Source of the DNA: Tretioscincus oriximinensis
Lineage: Eukaryota; Chordata; Lepidosauria; Squamata; Gymnophthalmidae
DNA: 64,000 bases
Assembly: GCA_022410635.1 (NCBI GenBank)
Contig: JAJVDF010000255.1
Location: forward strand, 282,097 to 346,096
Reading direction: 5' to 3'
Within the stretch, counting starts at the first letter, position 1; each line of letters opens with the position of its first letter. A program made the translations under genes and the position numbers. Positions 38,801-57,820 of this stretch are shown here, piece after piece. The notes beneath the pieces are model-generated. The model was given only the letters and a program-made list of their open reading frames with translations, had not been told where the DNA came from and made no database searches.

Positions 38801-40841
38801 TCAATATTTAAGAGGAACAGCACCATTGGTGGACTTGTGAAAACACAAGTAATCGGGGGGAACAAATTGTTGGCCAGATTAATGTGATAATAGATTCGAA
38901 CAAGATTTGGCCAGGTCAGGAATGTTTTCTTCTAATAATGGAAGAGGCTAATGTAAATGCATCTGATAAATACTTGATCATCCAGTTATTGGTGGCAGCA
39001 ATGTCTATCATATCCACATTCTGGAAAAGGGAAAAAAGAATGGTCCATCCAGGCACAGTCCATTTATAACTTGGACTGTGCCTGAAGTTTGATTTAATAA
39101 ATGAAAAATGTGAATTATATATATTGCTGATGATACTAAACTATTCAGGATAGTGAAAACTGAAAGTGATTGTAAAGCGCTTCAAAGTGATCTATTGAAA
39201 GTGGGCAAACGGGCAACAAAGTGGCAAATGCACTTCAACTTAAGCAAGTGCAAGGTCATGCACATTGGGGCAAAGAACCCCAATTACTCCTATCAACTGA
39301 TGGGAACCAAGCTTTCTGTGACCAAGCAGGAAAAGGATCATAGAATCATGGAGTTAAAAAGGACCTCCAGGGCCATCGGGTCCAACCTCCTGCTCAATGA
39401 AGAATTCATTAAACCATCCCAGAAAGATCTTGGGATGTTGGTGGACCTTTCAAGAAAGGTGTCAGCCCAGTGTGCAGCAGCAGCAAAAAAGCAAATTCAG
39501 TGTTGGGGATCATAAGGAAAGGAATTGAAAACAAGTCAGCAAGTGTTGTTTTGCCTCTTTATAAATCTGTGGTGAGGCCACACTTGGAATATTGTGTACA
39601 AATCTTTCACGTCTCAAAAAGGATATTGTGGAACTATTGTGGAAGGTGCAGAAAAGGGTGACAAGAATGTTCAAGGGACTGGAGCCCCTCCCTAGTGACG
39701 TCAGGCTGCAGCAGATGGACTTCTTCAGCCTCCAAAGACGGTGTTTAAGTGGGGATCTGATTGTAATGTATAAAATCATGCACAGAACGGATAAGGTGAA
39801 TAGAGAAAAAACATTTTTTTTTCTTTCACACAACCCTCGGACCAGAGGGCAGAAGAATGAGGACAGACAAAGGAAAGTATTGGGCGTAAAAACAGTTTTG
39901 TCCTCTTTTGTTGGGTCCAAATGAAGGAAGTTAATCTCAACGACAAAGGACATGTCTTTTAAAGATGTGTCGTATAAGTATATTAGAATGTTATTGGAAG
40001 CGTTGAATTGAATTAAGCATGACAGGTCACCTCACGCTCTAGGGGGAGGGGGAATCAGAAGTTTATATGTATAAGAAATATAGTTATGGTGTAACATAAT
40101 ATATTATCATAGAATCATAGAATCATAGAGTCGGAAGGGACCTCCAGGGTCATCGGGTCCAACCCCCTGCTCGATGCAGGATTCATTAAACCACCCCAGA
40201 CAGATGACTGCCCAGTCTCTGTTTGAAGACTTCCAGGGTAGGCGAACTCACCACCCCCTGTGGCAAACTGTTCCACTGATTTATCACTCTGACTGTTAGA
40301 AAGTTTTTTTCTGATATCTAATCTAGATCTCCTCCCTTGCAGTTTCATTCCATTGTTTCTAGTCCTTCCATGTGCTAATGAGAACAGTGCTGATCCCTCT
40401 GCTCTGTGGCAGCCCTTCAGGTATTTGTAGGCAGCTATCAAGTCTCCTCTCAGTCTTCTCTTTTGCAGACTAAACATCCCCAGATCCTTTAACCGTTCCT
40501 CATAGGACATGGTTTCCAGACCACTCACCATCCTTTTGTACTTGCTCTAGTTTNTCAATGTCCTTTTTAAATTGGGGCCCCCAGAACTGAACACAGTATT
40601 CCAAGTGTGGTCGGACCAACGTACTGTACTTATGTGTTGGAAATGAACAGAGTGCAGAGAAGCCACCTCCATGAAAGCCGAGCCTCTGAGCATGTCCAGA
40701 GTGCTGCTGAAGTCTCTCTCTCTCTCTCTCTCTTTCTCTCACGCACACACACCCAAGCACGCGCGGTTCGGGGAAAGGAAAACAAGGGAGCGTCGCCCAA
40801 CTGCGCCTCACCGTGTGCTGTGGATCCCCCGCCACCGCCAT
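11675..40841 (-). CDS. CEP57: CEP57, centrosomal protein of 57 kDa (complete, 11 coding exons)
   Basis: CEP57 (translokin) is a coiled-coil pericentriolar protein that binds microtubules, supports centriole engagement and spindle integrity and interacts with FGF2; human loss causes mosaic variegated aneuploidy (family knowledge). Exons in transcript order: 40841-40812, 33866-33710, 28502-28323, 21154-21033, 20769-20653, 18049-17972, 16257-16141, 15339-15256, 14619-14393, 12991-12847, 11893-11675. All have AG/GT borders and matching phases; they sum to 1,476 nt, 491 residues plus stop, against about 500 in human. Residues 63-230 form the coiled-coil centrosome-localisation region ([44 protein letters not shown]). 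A Lys-rich hinge ([10 protein letters not shown]) leads to the microtubule-binding region ([48 protein letters not shown]). The end is [14 protein letters not shown]...WDY. CEP57L1 is the alternative; synteny with FAM76B and MTMR2 favours CEP57. Confidence 0.95.
12540..12645 (+). repeat. L2-type tail
   Basis: AAACCGCCCTGAGACTTTTG followed by GGTATAGGATGATATAGAAA and an AATAAATAAATAA end, typical of L2-related LINE and SINE 3' tails. Confidence 0.65.
12847..12991 (-). CDS. CEP57: CEP57 exon 10
   Basis: 145 bp; acceptor tatatacaag|c, donor cgg|gtgagt. It encodes DHQQLAKHI, then [20 protein letters not shown] and KIQRHQAR, matching human CELEALVGRMEAKANQ. Confidence 0.96.
13105..13330 (+). repeat. 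VNTR-family repeat, truncated copy
   Basis: Retains GCCTCCAGAGAGG, the purine (AAGG/AAAG) tract and the GGAGCAAGGGGGAGGGG..AGAGTC end of the family described at 34260, but not the tandem units. It abuts CEP57 exon 10 on its intron side. Confidence 0.6.
13480..13620 (+). mobile_element. CR1 tail remnant (old)
   Basis: GCCCAGAAGCAATTGGTGGG then GACTACATGAA-like sequence and CCTCATCCTGCAAGGGTCTT echo the CR1 3' end, heavily diverged. Confidence 0.45.
14393..14619 (-). CDS. CEP57: CEP57 exon 9
   Basis: 227 bp; acceptor gtttacctgcag|tcc, donor cgtcg|gtgagt. It encodes [36 protein letters not shown] and [15 protein letters not shown], the centre of the microtubule-binding domain. It ends with two bases of a split Arg codon. 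Confidence 0.97.
15256..15339 (-). CDS. CEP57: CEP57 exon 8 (short)
   Basis: 84 bp, 28 codons, phase 0-0; acceptor cctattag|aat, donor gaaaa|gtaag. It encodes [20 protein letters not shown], clearly the counterpart of human YFGAQPHYRLCLGDMPFVAG. The exon has no ATG and is too short for an ORF search; I found it by looking for the missing family block between exons 7 and 9. Skipping it would keep the frame. Confidence 0.93.
15476..15660. mobile_element. Foldback MITE
   Basis: Imperfect inverted repeat. Arm 15478-15551 ends AGCAGCCAAGGGG and arm 15568-15658 starts CCCCTTGGCTGCTGGGAGAG; the outer ends are CTTGTGGGAACTCC and GGTTCCCACAGG. Spacer about 16 bp. It is in CEP57 intron 7, about 140 bp upstream (in transcript sense) of exon 8. 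Confidence 0.7.
15855..16065 (-). repeat. tRNA/L2-type SINE
   Basis: Minus-oriented: ATGGTCAGAGTGTCGGACTC, box-B-like GGTTTGATTCCCCACTCC, then GGTTGACCTTGGGCTAGTCA. The family is seen more fully at 50485. Confidence 0.7.
16141..16257 (-). CDS. CEP57: CEP57 exon 7
   Basis: 117 bp, 39 codons, phase 0-0; acceptor atcttggcag|ctt, donor aaag|gtaaaa. It encodes [15 protein letters not shown], a divergent stretch, then the basic [13 protein letters not shown] that corresponds to human RRIKKKKSKPPEK. It links the coiled coil to the microtubule-binding part. Confidence 0.9.
17055..17560 (-). mobile_element. CR1 3' tails, two nested or tandem copies
   Basis: A tail begins at 17055 (AGAACATAAGAGGAGCCCTG) and breaks at CACCAATT; a second, longer tail starts at 17134 (AAGAACATAAGAAGAGCC) and runs to the region antisense to the ORF end. 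Confidence 0.75.
17972..18049 (-). CDS. CEP57: CEP57 exon 6
   Basis: 78 bp, 26 codons, phase 0-0; acceptor tttaatcag|aaa, donor gaa|gtaagt. It encodes [20 protein letters not shown], a charged coiled coil matching human KKMQELEAKLHEEEQ. Confidence 0.95.
18396..18500. mobile_element. hAT-type MITE fragment
   Basis: CAGGGGTGGGGAACCTAAGG is a typical hAT terminal inverted repeat with its sub-terminal region; the other end is not clear. Confidence 0.45.
18677..18936. mobile_element. Tigger/pogo-like MITE
   Basis: Terminal inverted repeats CAGTGGTACCTCGGATCTCG at the left and CAGTGGTACCTCGGTTCTCG read inward from the right, extending 23 bp with one mismatch, flanked by TA on both sides (18675-18676 and 18937-18938). 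The interior repeats TTTTTTCGGCCCGG(T/C)GCGCC twice. Non-coding. Confidence 0.85.
19066..19759. mobile_element. hAT element interrupted by a CR1 tail
   Basis: Ends CAGTGATGGTGAACCT and, read inward from the right, CAATGATGGCTAACCT. The 8-bp target duplication GCCTAATA is perfect at 19058-19065 and 19760-19767. About 19487-19733 is a CR1 3' fragment on the plus strand, so the hAT is the older insertion. Confidence 0.85.
20653..20769 (-). CDS. CEP57: CEP57 exon 5
   Basis: 117 bp, 39 codons, phase 0-0; acceptor ttaattcag|gcc, donor gag|gtgagt. It encodes [20 protein letters not shown] and [19 protein letters not shown], aligning with human LEKLDLLEQEYNKL. Confidence 0.96.
21033..21154 (-). CDS. 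CEP57: CEP57 exon 4
   Basis: 122 bp; acceptor ctgtgtccag|aactgg, donor gcag|gtatgt. It encodes [20 protein letters not shown] and [20 protein letters not shown], a regular coiled coil. Intron 3 upstream (21155-28322) contains the DIRS element. Confidence 0.96.
21860..21995 (-). mobile_element. CR1 tail, first part (host of the DIRS insertion)
   Basis: TTAAGAACACATAAAAGGAG through AAGCAAAATATGAAC is the CR1 3' end in reverse. It stops abruptly at the DIRS boundary and resumes at about 25901. Confidence 0.75.
22525..23605 (-). pseudogene. DIRS tyrosine recombinase (frameshifted)
   Basis: The N-terminal SAM-like part is at 23605-23414 ([20 protein letters not shown]). The first catalytic Arg lies in [11 protein letters not shown] (near 23115), the second in the H-x-x-R box [13 protein letters not shown] (near 22720), and the nucleophile in [10 protein letters not shown] (near 22630). 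The second segment is in a different frame from the first, with the shift between about 23020 and 23110. All R..HxxR..Y positions are recognisable, but the gene is not continuously open. Confidence 0.75.
23640..24090 (-). pseudogene. DIRS pol remnant (RNase H/C-terminal end)
   Basis: The minus strand encodes ADALSRH-like [20 protein letters not shown], then [20 protein letters not shown] and [13 protein letters not shown], motifs typical of the C-terminal end of DIRS/Pat-type pol. Nothing corresponding to the RT fingers, palm or YxDD box is present upstream. Confidence 0.7.
23942..25424 (-). pseudogene. DIRS gag-like region
   Basis: Two long minus-strand frames, 25424-24924 ([20 protein letters not shown], Ala/Pro-rich) and 24763-23942 ([48 protein letters not shown]). 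The composition and position before pol fit a DIRS gag. The second frame overruns at its 3' end into the pol remnant in another frame. Confidence 0.6.
25901..26136 (-). mobile_element. CR1 tail, second part
   Basis: Continues the tail broken at 21995 (CACCTGTTCTTGACTCCTTA, CTTGTCTAATCCTGTCTTAA). Confidence 0.7.
26137..26215. repeat. Hairpin inside a CR1 copy
   Basis: Arms 26137-26167 and 26185-26215 are inverted copies with 29 of 31 positions matching, around a T-rich loop. It interrupts the CR1 sequence at the point antisense to its ATTCACC..CTATT stretch. Confidence 0.75.
26790..26960 (-). repeat. tRNA-headed SINE, 5' part
   Basis: Same family as 63240 and 33160: GGTTGGCTAGAGCTACAGGC, CACATCCGACACAGAGGTTC and AGAGACGGATTCCTTAGTGA. 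Confidence 0.7.
26965..28010 (+). mobile_element. CR1 LINE with ORF2 C-terminus
   Basis: The plus strand encodes [40 protein letters not shown], then in the next frame [40 protein letters not shown] and [20 protein letters not shown]. This is the end of a CR1 reverse transcriptase and the following conserved C-terminal domain. A frameshift lies near 27190. It is 5'-truncated, and its 3' tail runs to the GTTCTTATGT end near 28008. Confidence 0.88.
28011..28260 (-). mobile_element. CR1 tail
   Basis: AGTGGCCCACCAATTTCAC through TCTGCCCTAACTTTTCTGC is an older reverse-oriented CR1 tail directly abutting the plus-strand copy. Confidence 0.65.
28323..28502 (-). CDS. CEP57: CEP57 exon 3
   Basis: 180 bp; acceptor cttatcag|cc, donor gaag|gtatat. 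It encodes [20 protein letters not shown], near-identical to human CEP57 and the start of the centrosome-localisation coiled coil. Split codons at both ends agree with exons 2 and 4. Confidence 0.97.
28694..28882. mobile_element. hAT MITE
   Basis: Ends CAGACCTGGGCAAGGGGCGG and, read inward from the right, CAGGGGTGGGCAATTAATTT; perfect 8-bp target duplication CTATAGAT at 28686-28693 and 28883-28890. It lies 184 bp 5' (in CEP57 sense) of exon 3. Non-coding. Confidence 0.88.
29212..30657. mobile_element. Long foldback element of unknown superfamily
   Basis: The ends are near-identical inverted copies (GGGTAATTCCATGTCAAATC at the left, GGGTAAATCCATGTCAAATC read inward from the right). The inner arms match well: 29440-29690 against 30225-30505 (GCTTATGAATAGAGCT, GAATGGTATCCCAATGGTAT, AATTTTCAAAAATAAAA). 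The middle (29700-30220) is AT-rich with a (CAA)n tract. No frame longer than about 70 codons. Arms of about 450 bp are unusual for a MITE. Confidence 0.75.
30755..31010 (-). repeat. tRNA-headed SINE
   Basis: Same family as 33160, with CTAGAGCTGCAGGCTAGTAG and a tRNA-like head CTCAGATGAAACATCAGCAC/TTAGCAACTGAGCC at the right. Confidence 0.7.
31255..31650 (+). repeat. VNTR-family repeat, two units
   Basis: Head TAAGTAATAAAAGGCACATG, about two copies of a 38-bp unit (CCAATGACAGGGCTCGAAAC...CCTCCAGAGA), then a purine tract and the GGGAGCAAGGGGGATC/GCAACCGGCTAATTC end. Confidence 0.7.
32605..33005. mobile_element. CR1 3' fragment (+) joined to SINE fragment
   Basis: 32605-32815 is a CR1 tail (AGACAAGTTCATGGACACCA, GGTATAAATAGCTGTTAAG). 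From 32825 a minus-strand SINE piece follows (CTCACCCAAAGGGACTCAGA). Confidence 0.7.
33160..33455 (-). repeat. tRNA-headed SINE, near-complete
   Basis: Full reverse copy: CTTACAGCCCGCTTTTCTCA tail region, GGCTGTGGTGGTTCCCATGT, AGCTACAGGCTAGTGGAAGG and tRNA-like head TTCGAAATGACCTCCCAGCT. It ends 255 bp from CEP57 exon 2. Confidence 0.8.
33710..33866 (-). CDS. CEP57: CEP57 exon 2
   Basis: 157 bp; acceptor tttgtttctag|ggt, donor aaag|gtaaag. It encodes the poorly conserved head, ending in the recognisable [15 protein letters not shown] and AYPESNSK. It leaves a split Ala codon completed by exon 3. Confidence 0.93.
34260..34690 (+). repeat. VNTR-family repeat, two units
   Basis: Head CATAAGTAATAAAAGGCATA, two 38-bp units (34322-34397), purine tract 34500-34580 and the GGAGCAAGGGGGAGGAGG end. 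The longest reverse frame is Pro/Leu-rich and follows from the purine tract. Confidence 0.75.
34700..35848. other. CEP57 intron 1 sequence
   Basis: Only the LINE-tail repeat at 35048-35165 is recognisable (TAGATGTGTCTATACCACCT, TCCTCTGAAATAG); the remainder looks unique and AT-rich. Confidence 0.5.
35850..36505 (-). mobile_element. Possible solo LTR of an endogenous retrovirus
   Basis: Unlike its surroundings in base composition. On the minus strand an AATAAA (36007-36002) is followed by GTGGAGACCCCGGTCTCATC and a 150-bp U5-like segment; upstream is a GC-rich U3-like part with CTATTGG. I could not fix the TG...CA boundaries or a target duplication. Six single-base ambiguities lie in this part of the window or just beyond, five of them at 36109-36165. 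No retroviral gene is present. Confidence 0.4.
36510..37220. other. CEP57 intron 1 sequence, nothing recognised
   Basis: AT-rich, no conserved frame, no repeat that I can name. Confidence 0.5.
37224..37330 (-). repeat. L2-type tail
   Basis: TATTTACATTTATATTCCAC then CCTGAACCCAAAGGTCTCAG, the reverse of the L2 ending at 12540. Confidence 0.6.
37490..37840 (+). mobile_element. CR1 3' fragment
   Basis: GTCAATGGTCTATGGAATTT, GAAGAGGTGGTAGTAGCTAG and GGTATAAATAGCTACTAGGA are the CR1 tail; it ends at the GTTCTTATG motif. Confidence 0.8.
38040..39100. other. CEP57 intron 1 segment with unassigned coding-like texture
   Basis: Several short interrupted frames with acidic/basic composition (for example 38884-39069, [16 protein letters not shown]). 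I do not recognise the peptides. The piece could be an older LINE 5' region preceding the CR1 RT at 39115. Confidence 0.3.
39115..39935 (+). mobile_element. CR1 LINE with RT catalytic end, nested insertion
   Basis: The plus strand retains [19 protein letters not shown] (the RT active-site ADD), [20 protein letters not shown] and [13 protein letters not shown]. It resumes after the nested piece with [20 protein letters not shown], and in another frame [18 protein letters not shown]. Several frameshifts; no function expected. Confidence 0.85.
39340..39429 (-). mobile_element. CR1 tail (ATAGAATC subtype) nested in CR1
   Basis: ATAGAATCATGGAGTTAAAA then GGACCTCCAGGGCCATCGGG. It is inserted between AAAAGGATC and TTGGGATG of the host copy, with AAAGGATC/AAAGATC bordering it. 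Confidence 0.75.
40105..40620 (-). mobile_element. CR1 3' region, ATAGAATC subtype
   Basis: Starts with ATCATAGAATCATAGAATCA. The minus strand encodes CR1 C-terminal peptides ([60 protein letters not shown]). It lies in intron 1 of CEP57, about 190 bp from exon 1. A single N is at 40554. Confidence 0.85.
40812..40841 (-). CDS. CEP57: CEP57 exon 1 (coding part)
   Basis: Ten codons, [10 protein letters not shown], then donor acg|gtgagg. The start has a good Kozak context (gacATGG). It joins exon 2 in phase 0. An in-frame ATG ten codons upstream (40869-40871) would add an N-terminal [11 protein letters not shown] chose the downstream start because its context is stronger and because human CEP57 begins with a similar Met-Ala run. 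It lies inside the GC-rich promoter facing FAM76B. Confidence 0.75.
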
Positions 40842-41807
40842 GTCGTGAAAGGGCGGGCGCAACGGGTGCATGTCCCTTTAAGACCCAGAGGCGCCTTCAC
40901 CCCCAGTGCCGCCACCTCCGTCCACCTCCCTCCTCCTTCTCCAGCTGCTGACCGACGACGACGACGACCAACTCCGATGATGCGCCAACAAGGTAGCTCT
41001 GTTGAGTGGCATCTCAACGCACCAATTGGAGCCGCGCGCCGCGCGCCCCGCCCCAACCCAACCGTTGCCTTGTATGAAAGGATGGCGGCACACAGACCCG
41101 CCTCCCGCAGAATGATCGACAGTAATAGCAAATAATCGAAGGTCTCCCCATTAGGGGGGGCGGGGCGGGGGCGTACCGAACCGAATCTCTCTCTCTCTCT
41201 CTAGCGAATCACAGCAAAGCATGGTGTTCCCTTGTCTTACTATTGGCTTATTATGAAGTGATGGGGGCGGTGCAATTCTAATCTCATTGGGGCGGTGCAC
41301 AAATGGACCCTCACCCTGCTTTTTTTCTCGCTTCCACGCAGGCGCGCGTCACACACCCCACCCCAAGTGCGGTATGCGTGCGTGAAAGAAATTGGGTCCT
41401 TTCGTCACTACGCACGTCGTCTCATAGAGCCAATGAAGGAACGAGCTCGGCTTCCTGGCGACCTACATTGAGAGCGCGGTGATGTCAGAAAGAGATATAC
41501 GGCCGCCGACGCGCGACACGTCTGGCAGCGTGACTCCTTATTGGCCGGCGTGATTTGAAAGCCGCCTCGCCGCGCGGCGCTGATTGGCCAGCAGGGCTGA
41601 CGCTCCGTCCGTTCGCTCCCCGCGCGCCTGGCGCTCTGTCTGTCTCCCGACTGACTGAGAGGCTCTTGTGTGTGGGCGAAGGCCTTGGGCCTCCTCCGCG
41701 GTACCAGCAGCTGCCGGGCTAAGCAGGAAACGCGGCGGCGGCCTAGTAGGAAAGGAACGACGACGAGAGACGCAGCCGGGCGGGCGGGCGGAGCGTTCCT
41801 AGCCTGA

Positions 41808-53581
<11,774 letters not shown>

Positions 53582-56500
53582 GGAGCAACAGTTTTCATGG
53601 ATGTTAACGTACAAAAGGTAAAATGACCATGGAAACTTCGAAAAAGGCTGTGTAGTAGGAGGAAAAATTATTTTTGCACACAGATAGTTGGCATGTTTCC
53701 TACACCTTTTTGTAACTGTTAATACAGTGGGACTTTTTAAAATATAAGTCATTTGGATTAAATAACTTCAGCTGGCTTGAAGAAAGCTTTTTTTAAAACG
53801 AATATATATGTATGTATGATGGATGGATGTATAGATATATACTGTAAAAAGCTACACACCAATCCGTTATTGGTGATTGGTAAGTGTGCTCTTTAACTTC
53901 TAAATACACCCTGCAATAAGCAATATACACATAACGGCAACTTGGGGGACGATCCCTGCAAGACCAACTGTTGTGAAAACTTGTCCATATAGATTGGATT
54001 GATACAGGACATTTGAGCAAGGCCAGAAAATGCCTGGGAACTGGGCAGCTTTGTCAATCATATCAATATTCCAGCATCAACTAGTTTGAGGGGGGGAAAC
54101 CACAGCACTGGGTAATGGGCAACCGTGTTTTATCTTTTTGATCAAAACAGTAGTACATTGGAGATTAAAATCATGGTGCTTTTATGATCAGAAAATGTCA
54201 ACCCATAAGTGTATGTAAAAGAATTTAACAATTTTATTCTTAATGATAACTTGGTGGTTTGCATTTATTGTGATAGAAATATAAAGAGAAAAGTCCCTAT
54301 TGTAAGTATCGGAACAAAATGTGTGGGTTTTTTAAAACAAATACGGTAGACTTCTTCTCTCGCAAGTGCCTTTTCTCCAACTGTTTATTTATAGGAATGT
54401 TGGTATTTTGTATATATGGTTTTCTTTTTTAAAGCAAAAGGATCATGTTTCCATGTTTATGTGTATGTGTGTGTATATATACGTGTGTACATAAATATAT
54501 ATATATTAAAAATGGTATGTACATAGGAATTGGATGCTATGCGGTTAGGGTGGCTGCAAAAGGTGCTAAGAATCAGCTGTCATTGGCTGTTGATAACTGT
54601 AACAGTTGTGTTTGTGTAGAGAGTATTTGTCTTAACTTGTCGTGCCTAAATTAATTTTTATTTTATTTTGGTCACACTAAATCATAGGGCTTTTAAAATA
54701 CATTTATTTCTCCATTTATCTTAGTGCAAATTTGCATTGCATTATCAGTGGTATATTCTGAATCAAATAATGCAAGAACAGTGTTTGAGCAAATGTAACT
54801 GTTTCACCTGTTTTAGAAACGTAAAACTTTCAAGCGGTTAGATAAATACAGCCTTTTTAATTGCAAAAAAATTAGAACTGGCAATTCTACCAGAAAAGCT
54901 TCGTTGGTAGCGACATGGTTACATAGTAGTTCTGTTTTGTGACAGATGAAAAGAAAACAGCCCTGCAAAAGTTCTAGAAACAACTGTTTTGTTTTAAAAA
55001 ATCAGCTATTTGCAATTTTATAAATCTACGTGGAATAACCATGTATTTTGGTCCTGGTCTCTATGACAGAACCTGGATAAACACTGCCCATAAGGAGCCA
55101 GACAGACATTTTCTAATGGATCCTAAGGTTATCTGAAATAATGGCATACAAGTTTGTTGTGCAGCTATCGTGTTTCCCCCCAAATAAGACAGCGTCTTAA
55201 ATTAATTTTTTCTCCAAAACCTGTGCTGGAGCTTATTTTCAGGGGGTGCCTTATTTTTCCATGAACAACAATCTACATTTATTCTTGAACAAAAATTAAA
55301 TCATTCCTTATTGTTTTTTTCCTTCTTCTTTTGTCTTTCCCTGCCTCCCCCCACCCACTGCTTCTCTGTTTCTGCCTCTGTTCCCCTCCCTTCCTGCTTC
55401 TCTTCCCCTCCTTCCCTGCCCCCCAGTTTTACCCTCCTCTCTCTCCTTTTGTATGGACATGATTTAAATTAACTTTTTTATGAACCATAACTAGGGCTTA
55501 TTTTTGGAGTAGGGCTTATATTTCAAGCATCCTCAAAAATCCAAAAATCTTCTTATTTTTGGGAAAACACAGTAGGTAAAGTTTGTCCATTATTTCCAAT
55601 CATCCACTGCAGCAGTAATATGTGTTTTGAGTCTGCTTTCACTTTATGCAGGGAAGAGGGTGGGCAGCATTACAGATACATGTATGAAATATTCCACCCC
55701 CAAAGCAGAAAATGTAAGGGGGATATAAAATCAGCAAAAAAATTCATCTGAAGAAATGTGGTTTTAACTGCATACAAATAAAGCTGTTTGTTTTTCTCAT
55801 AAAATAAAATAGAAATTCTGTTTGATTCAAAGGTGCTCAGATTAGGATCACAAGAATTTAACTTTCACTGCAGCTAACATTGACGTATTCCTTTTGGACC
55901 TGTAGCTACCTGAAAATTGGGAGGTGTTTATTCCCAAACAAACTACTGAATAATTGTAATTTGAGCGAAGATAAAAGCTGCTTTCTACAATATTGAAACT
56001 TTTTTATTTTTTGTACAAGTAGATGAACTTTGTAAATTTATAAATAAATACTATTTGATTTTACATACACAATAGGGTAGACTATACTGCCACTATCCTA
56101 TTGAACTGTTAGGTCACTGAGATTTGATTGTGTGTTTTTTTTTATTACTGAATTCCATTTCAAAAGTATTTTGATACTTTTTTTTCCAAATGAATGAACT
56201 GATCAAATTATTATCGTTGAAACCTGCTTATGCTGCAGTAGAATACTCTATAAGAAAACTAATATTTTCATTTTTAAGCACTGTCAGTGCTTTCGAAATC
56301 CCAAGCTGAAATAATTTTGGAAACATCAGTATAATATTTAGACAAAAAATCATTTTACATTTCATAACTTCTATTCCATTTAGAGTTATAAAAATAAAAA
56401 CAATTCTGGACTTGTAGGTATTTTCCCAGCAAACATTCTTTAACAAGTAGATTTTGGGGGTGACACATTGTGCTATAATGTACATTTACATTAGATTTCC

Positions 56501-56695
56501 AACTATTAATTATCATTGAGTAATGAGTTTCCTTTTTAAATTACAGAATGTCTACGTTCATTCTGCAGTTACAGCTTGCTTACATGTATATACAGTTGAA
56601 ATTCTGTATTGGCACATATTTGACAGTTGGCATTTTTGTACCTTTTTCTAAATCCAATATTTCACAATAAAAGCTTGTTAAAACATCAGTATGGC
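53582..56695 (+). other. FAM76B: FAM76B 3' untranslated region (putative)
   Basis: About 3.1 kb of AT-rich non-coding sequence follows the stop. An AATAAA at 56666-56671, followed by a T/G-rich stretch, is the best candidate end; other AATAAA hexamers lie near 55788 and 56042. Contents include an alternating TG/TA tract near 54458-54510 and an inserted MITE (55168-55575). Confidence 0.55.
55168..55575. mobile_element. MITE inside the FAM76B 3'UTR
   Basis: Left end CGTGTTTCCCCCCAAATAAG and right end, read inward, CTGTGTTTTCCCAAAAATAA; interior pyrimidine-rich (55310-55450). A relative of its left end is at 56833-56950 (TGTTTCTCCGAAAATAAGAC). Confidence 0.7.
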
Positions 56696-57689
56696 ATGTT
56701 TGCATTATTTGGAAAGTCTTGGTATTTTTTTCCTTTCTGTATTTCACCTTCAGTTGAAATATATGGTCTTACTAGATATGTGTGATTAAACGATTCAATA
56801 CTTTTATGGTAACAATTTTTGAACATAAATACCATGTTTCTCCGAAAATAAGACAGTGTCTTATATTAATTTTTGCTCCCAAAGATGCACTACGTCTTGT
56901 TTGCAGGGAATGGCCTATTTTTTCATGAAGAAGAATTTGCGTTTATTGTTGGACAAATAAAATGAACACTATTGCAGTTTCTGGCCACCAGGGGGGAGCT
57001 CATCACAAACAAAAACTTTGCTACGTCTTACTTTGGGGGGGTTATATTTAGCCCCAGGATATAGGAGTGAGTAAACCAACAAAAATGTTATTGCAGGAAA
57101 ATCAACTCCCAACCTGGGTTTTAGATTTTGCCATTTTCGCGGGGTGATTTGAACAGCTCCCTTCTTTAACATGATTGGACAGGGAAGACTTCACCTTCTC
57201 TAGTCACAGCAAAGGGGGGTTTCTAGGCTGTCTGGTCTGGGATTCTGAAAGTCAGTGCTACTTTGGATGTGCTCATGATGCATTTAAATGTTCAGTCAAG
57301 CAAAAGTTAAAATGAACATCCAAGTATTTGTTGCGTGTGGTGTCCTATCTTAATGATACTGGACTTAGCTGCTCCTCTCTGATCTTCCATGATGCATTGA
57401 TAGTTTCACTGATGGATGTGAGGACAATCTGGCTCCAGCATTTGACATCCTATTGATTGCCAGCATTTAGTCTGCTGATCTTGGTGAGGGTCGTCTTCAC
57501 TCCCTGATCGTATCTTCTGAAATTGTGGGCTCAAGAAGAGGGTGACTATCCACAGTAGGAGTGCATAGTTTTTGGTCCAAGATATATACTAACTTGTTCC
57601 ACTGGCAGAACATCCAAGCAAGTTTATGGTCCAGAAGTCTCTGTATGGTATTCTAGATTTTTTAATAGTTTTTAAAAATATGTATCTGA

Positions 57690-57820
57690 AATAGTAGATG
57701 TGTCTACAAAAGCTCACGCTGCCTACCTTTCTGTTGTTAGTCTCCAAATTCTACAAGTCCCTTTGCTGGACTTTCTGAATTAAGACTAACACGGCTATTC
57801 CCCTGAATTTACTATATTAT
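57690..57820 (+). repeat. LINE-tail repeat
   Basis: GTAGATGTGTCTACAAAAGC through AAGACTAACACGGCTATTCC, the same family as 5195-5330. Confidence 0.75.

Noticed and set aside
40808..41131. 107-codon minus-strand ORF across the promoter
   Set aside because: A shadow frame in GC-rich CpG-island sequence; only ten codons in another frame are exonic.
53793..54654. Short ORFs after the FAM76B stop
   Set aside because: They fall in 3'UTR with TG/TA simple repeats and show no conservation.
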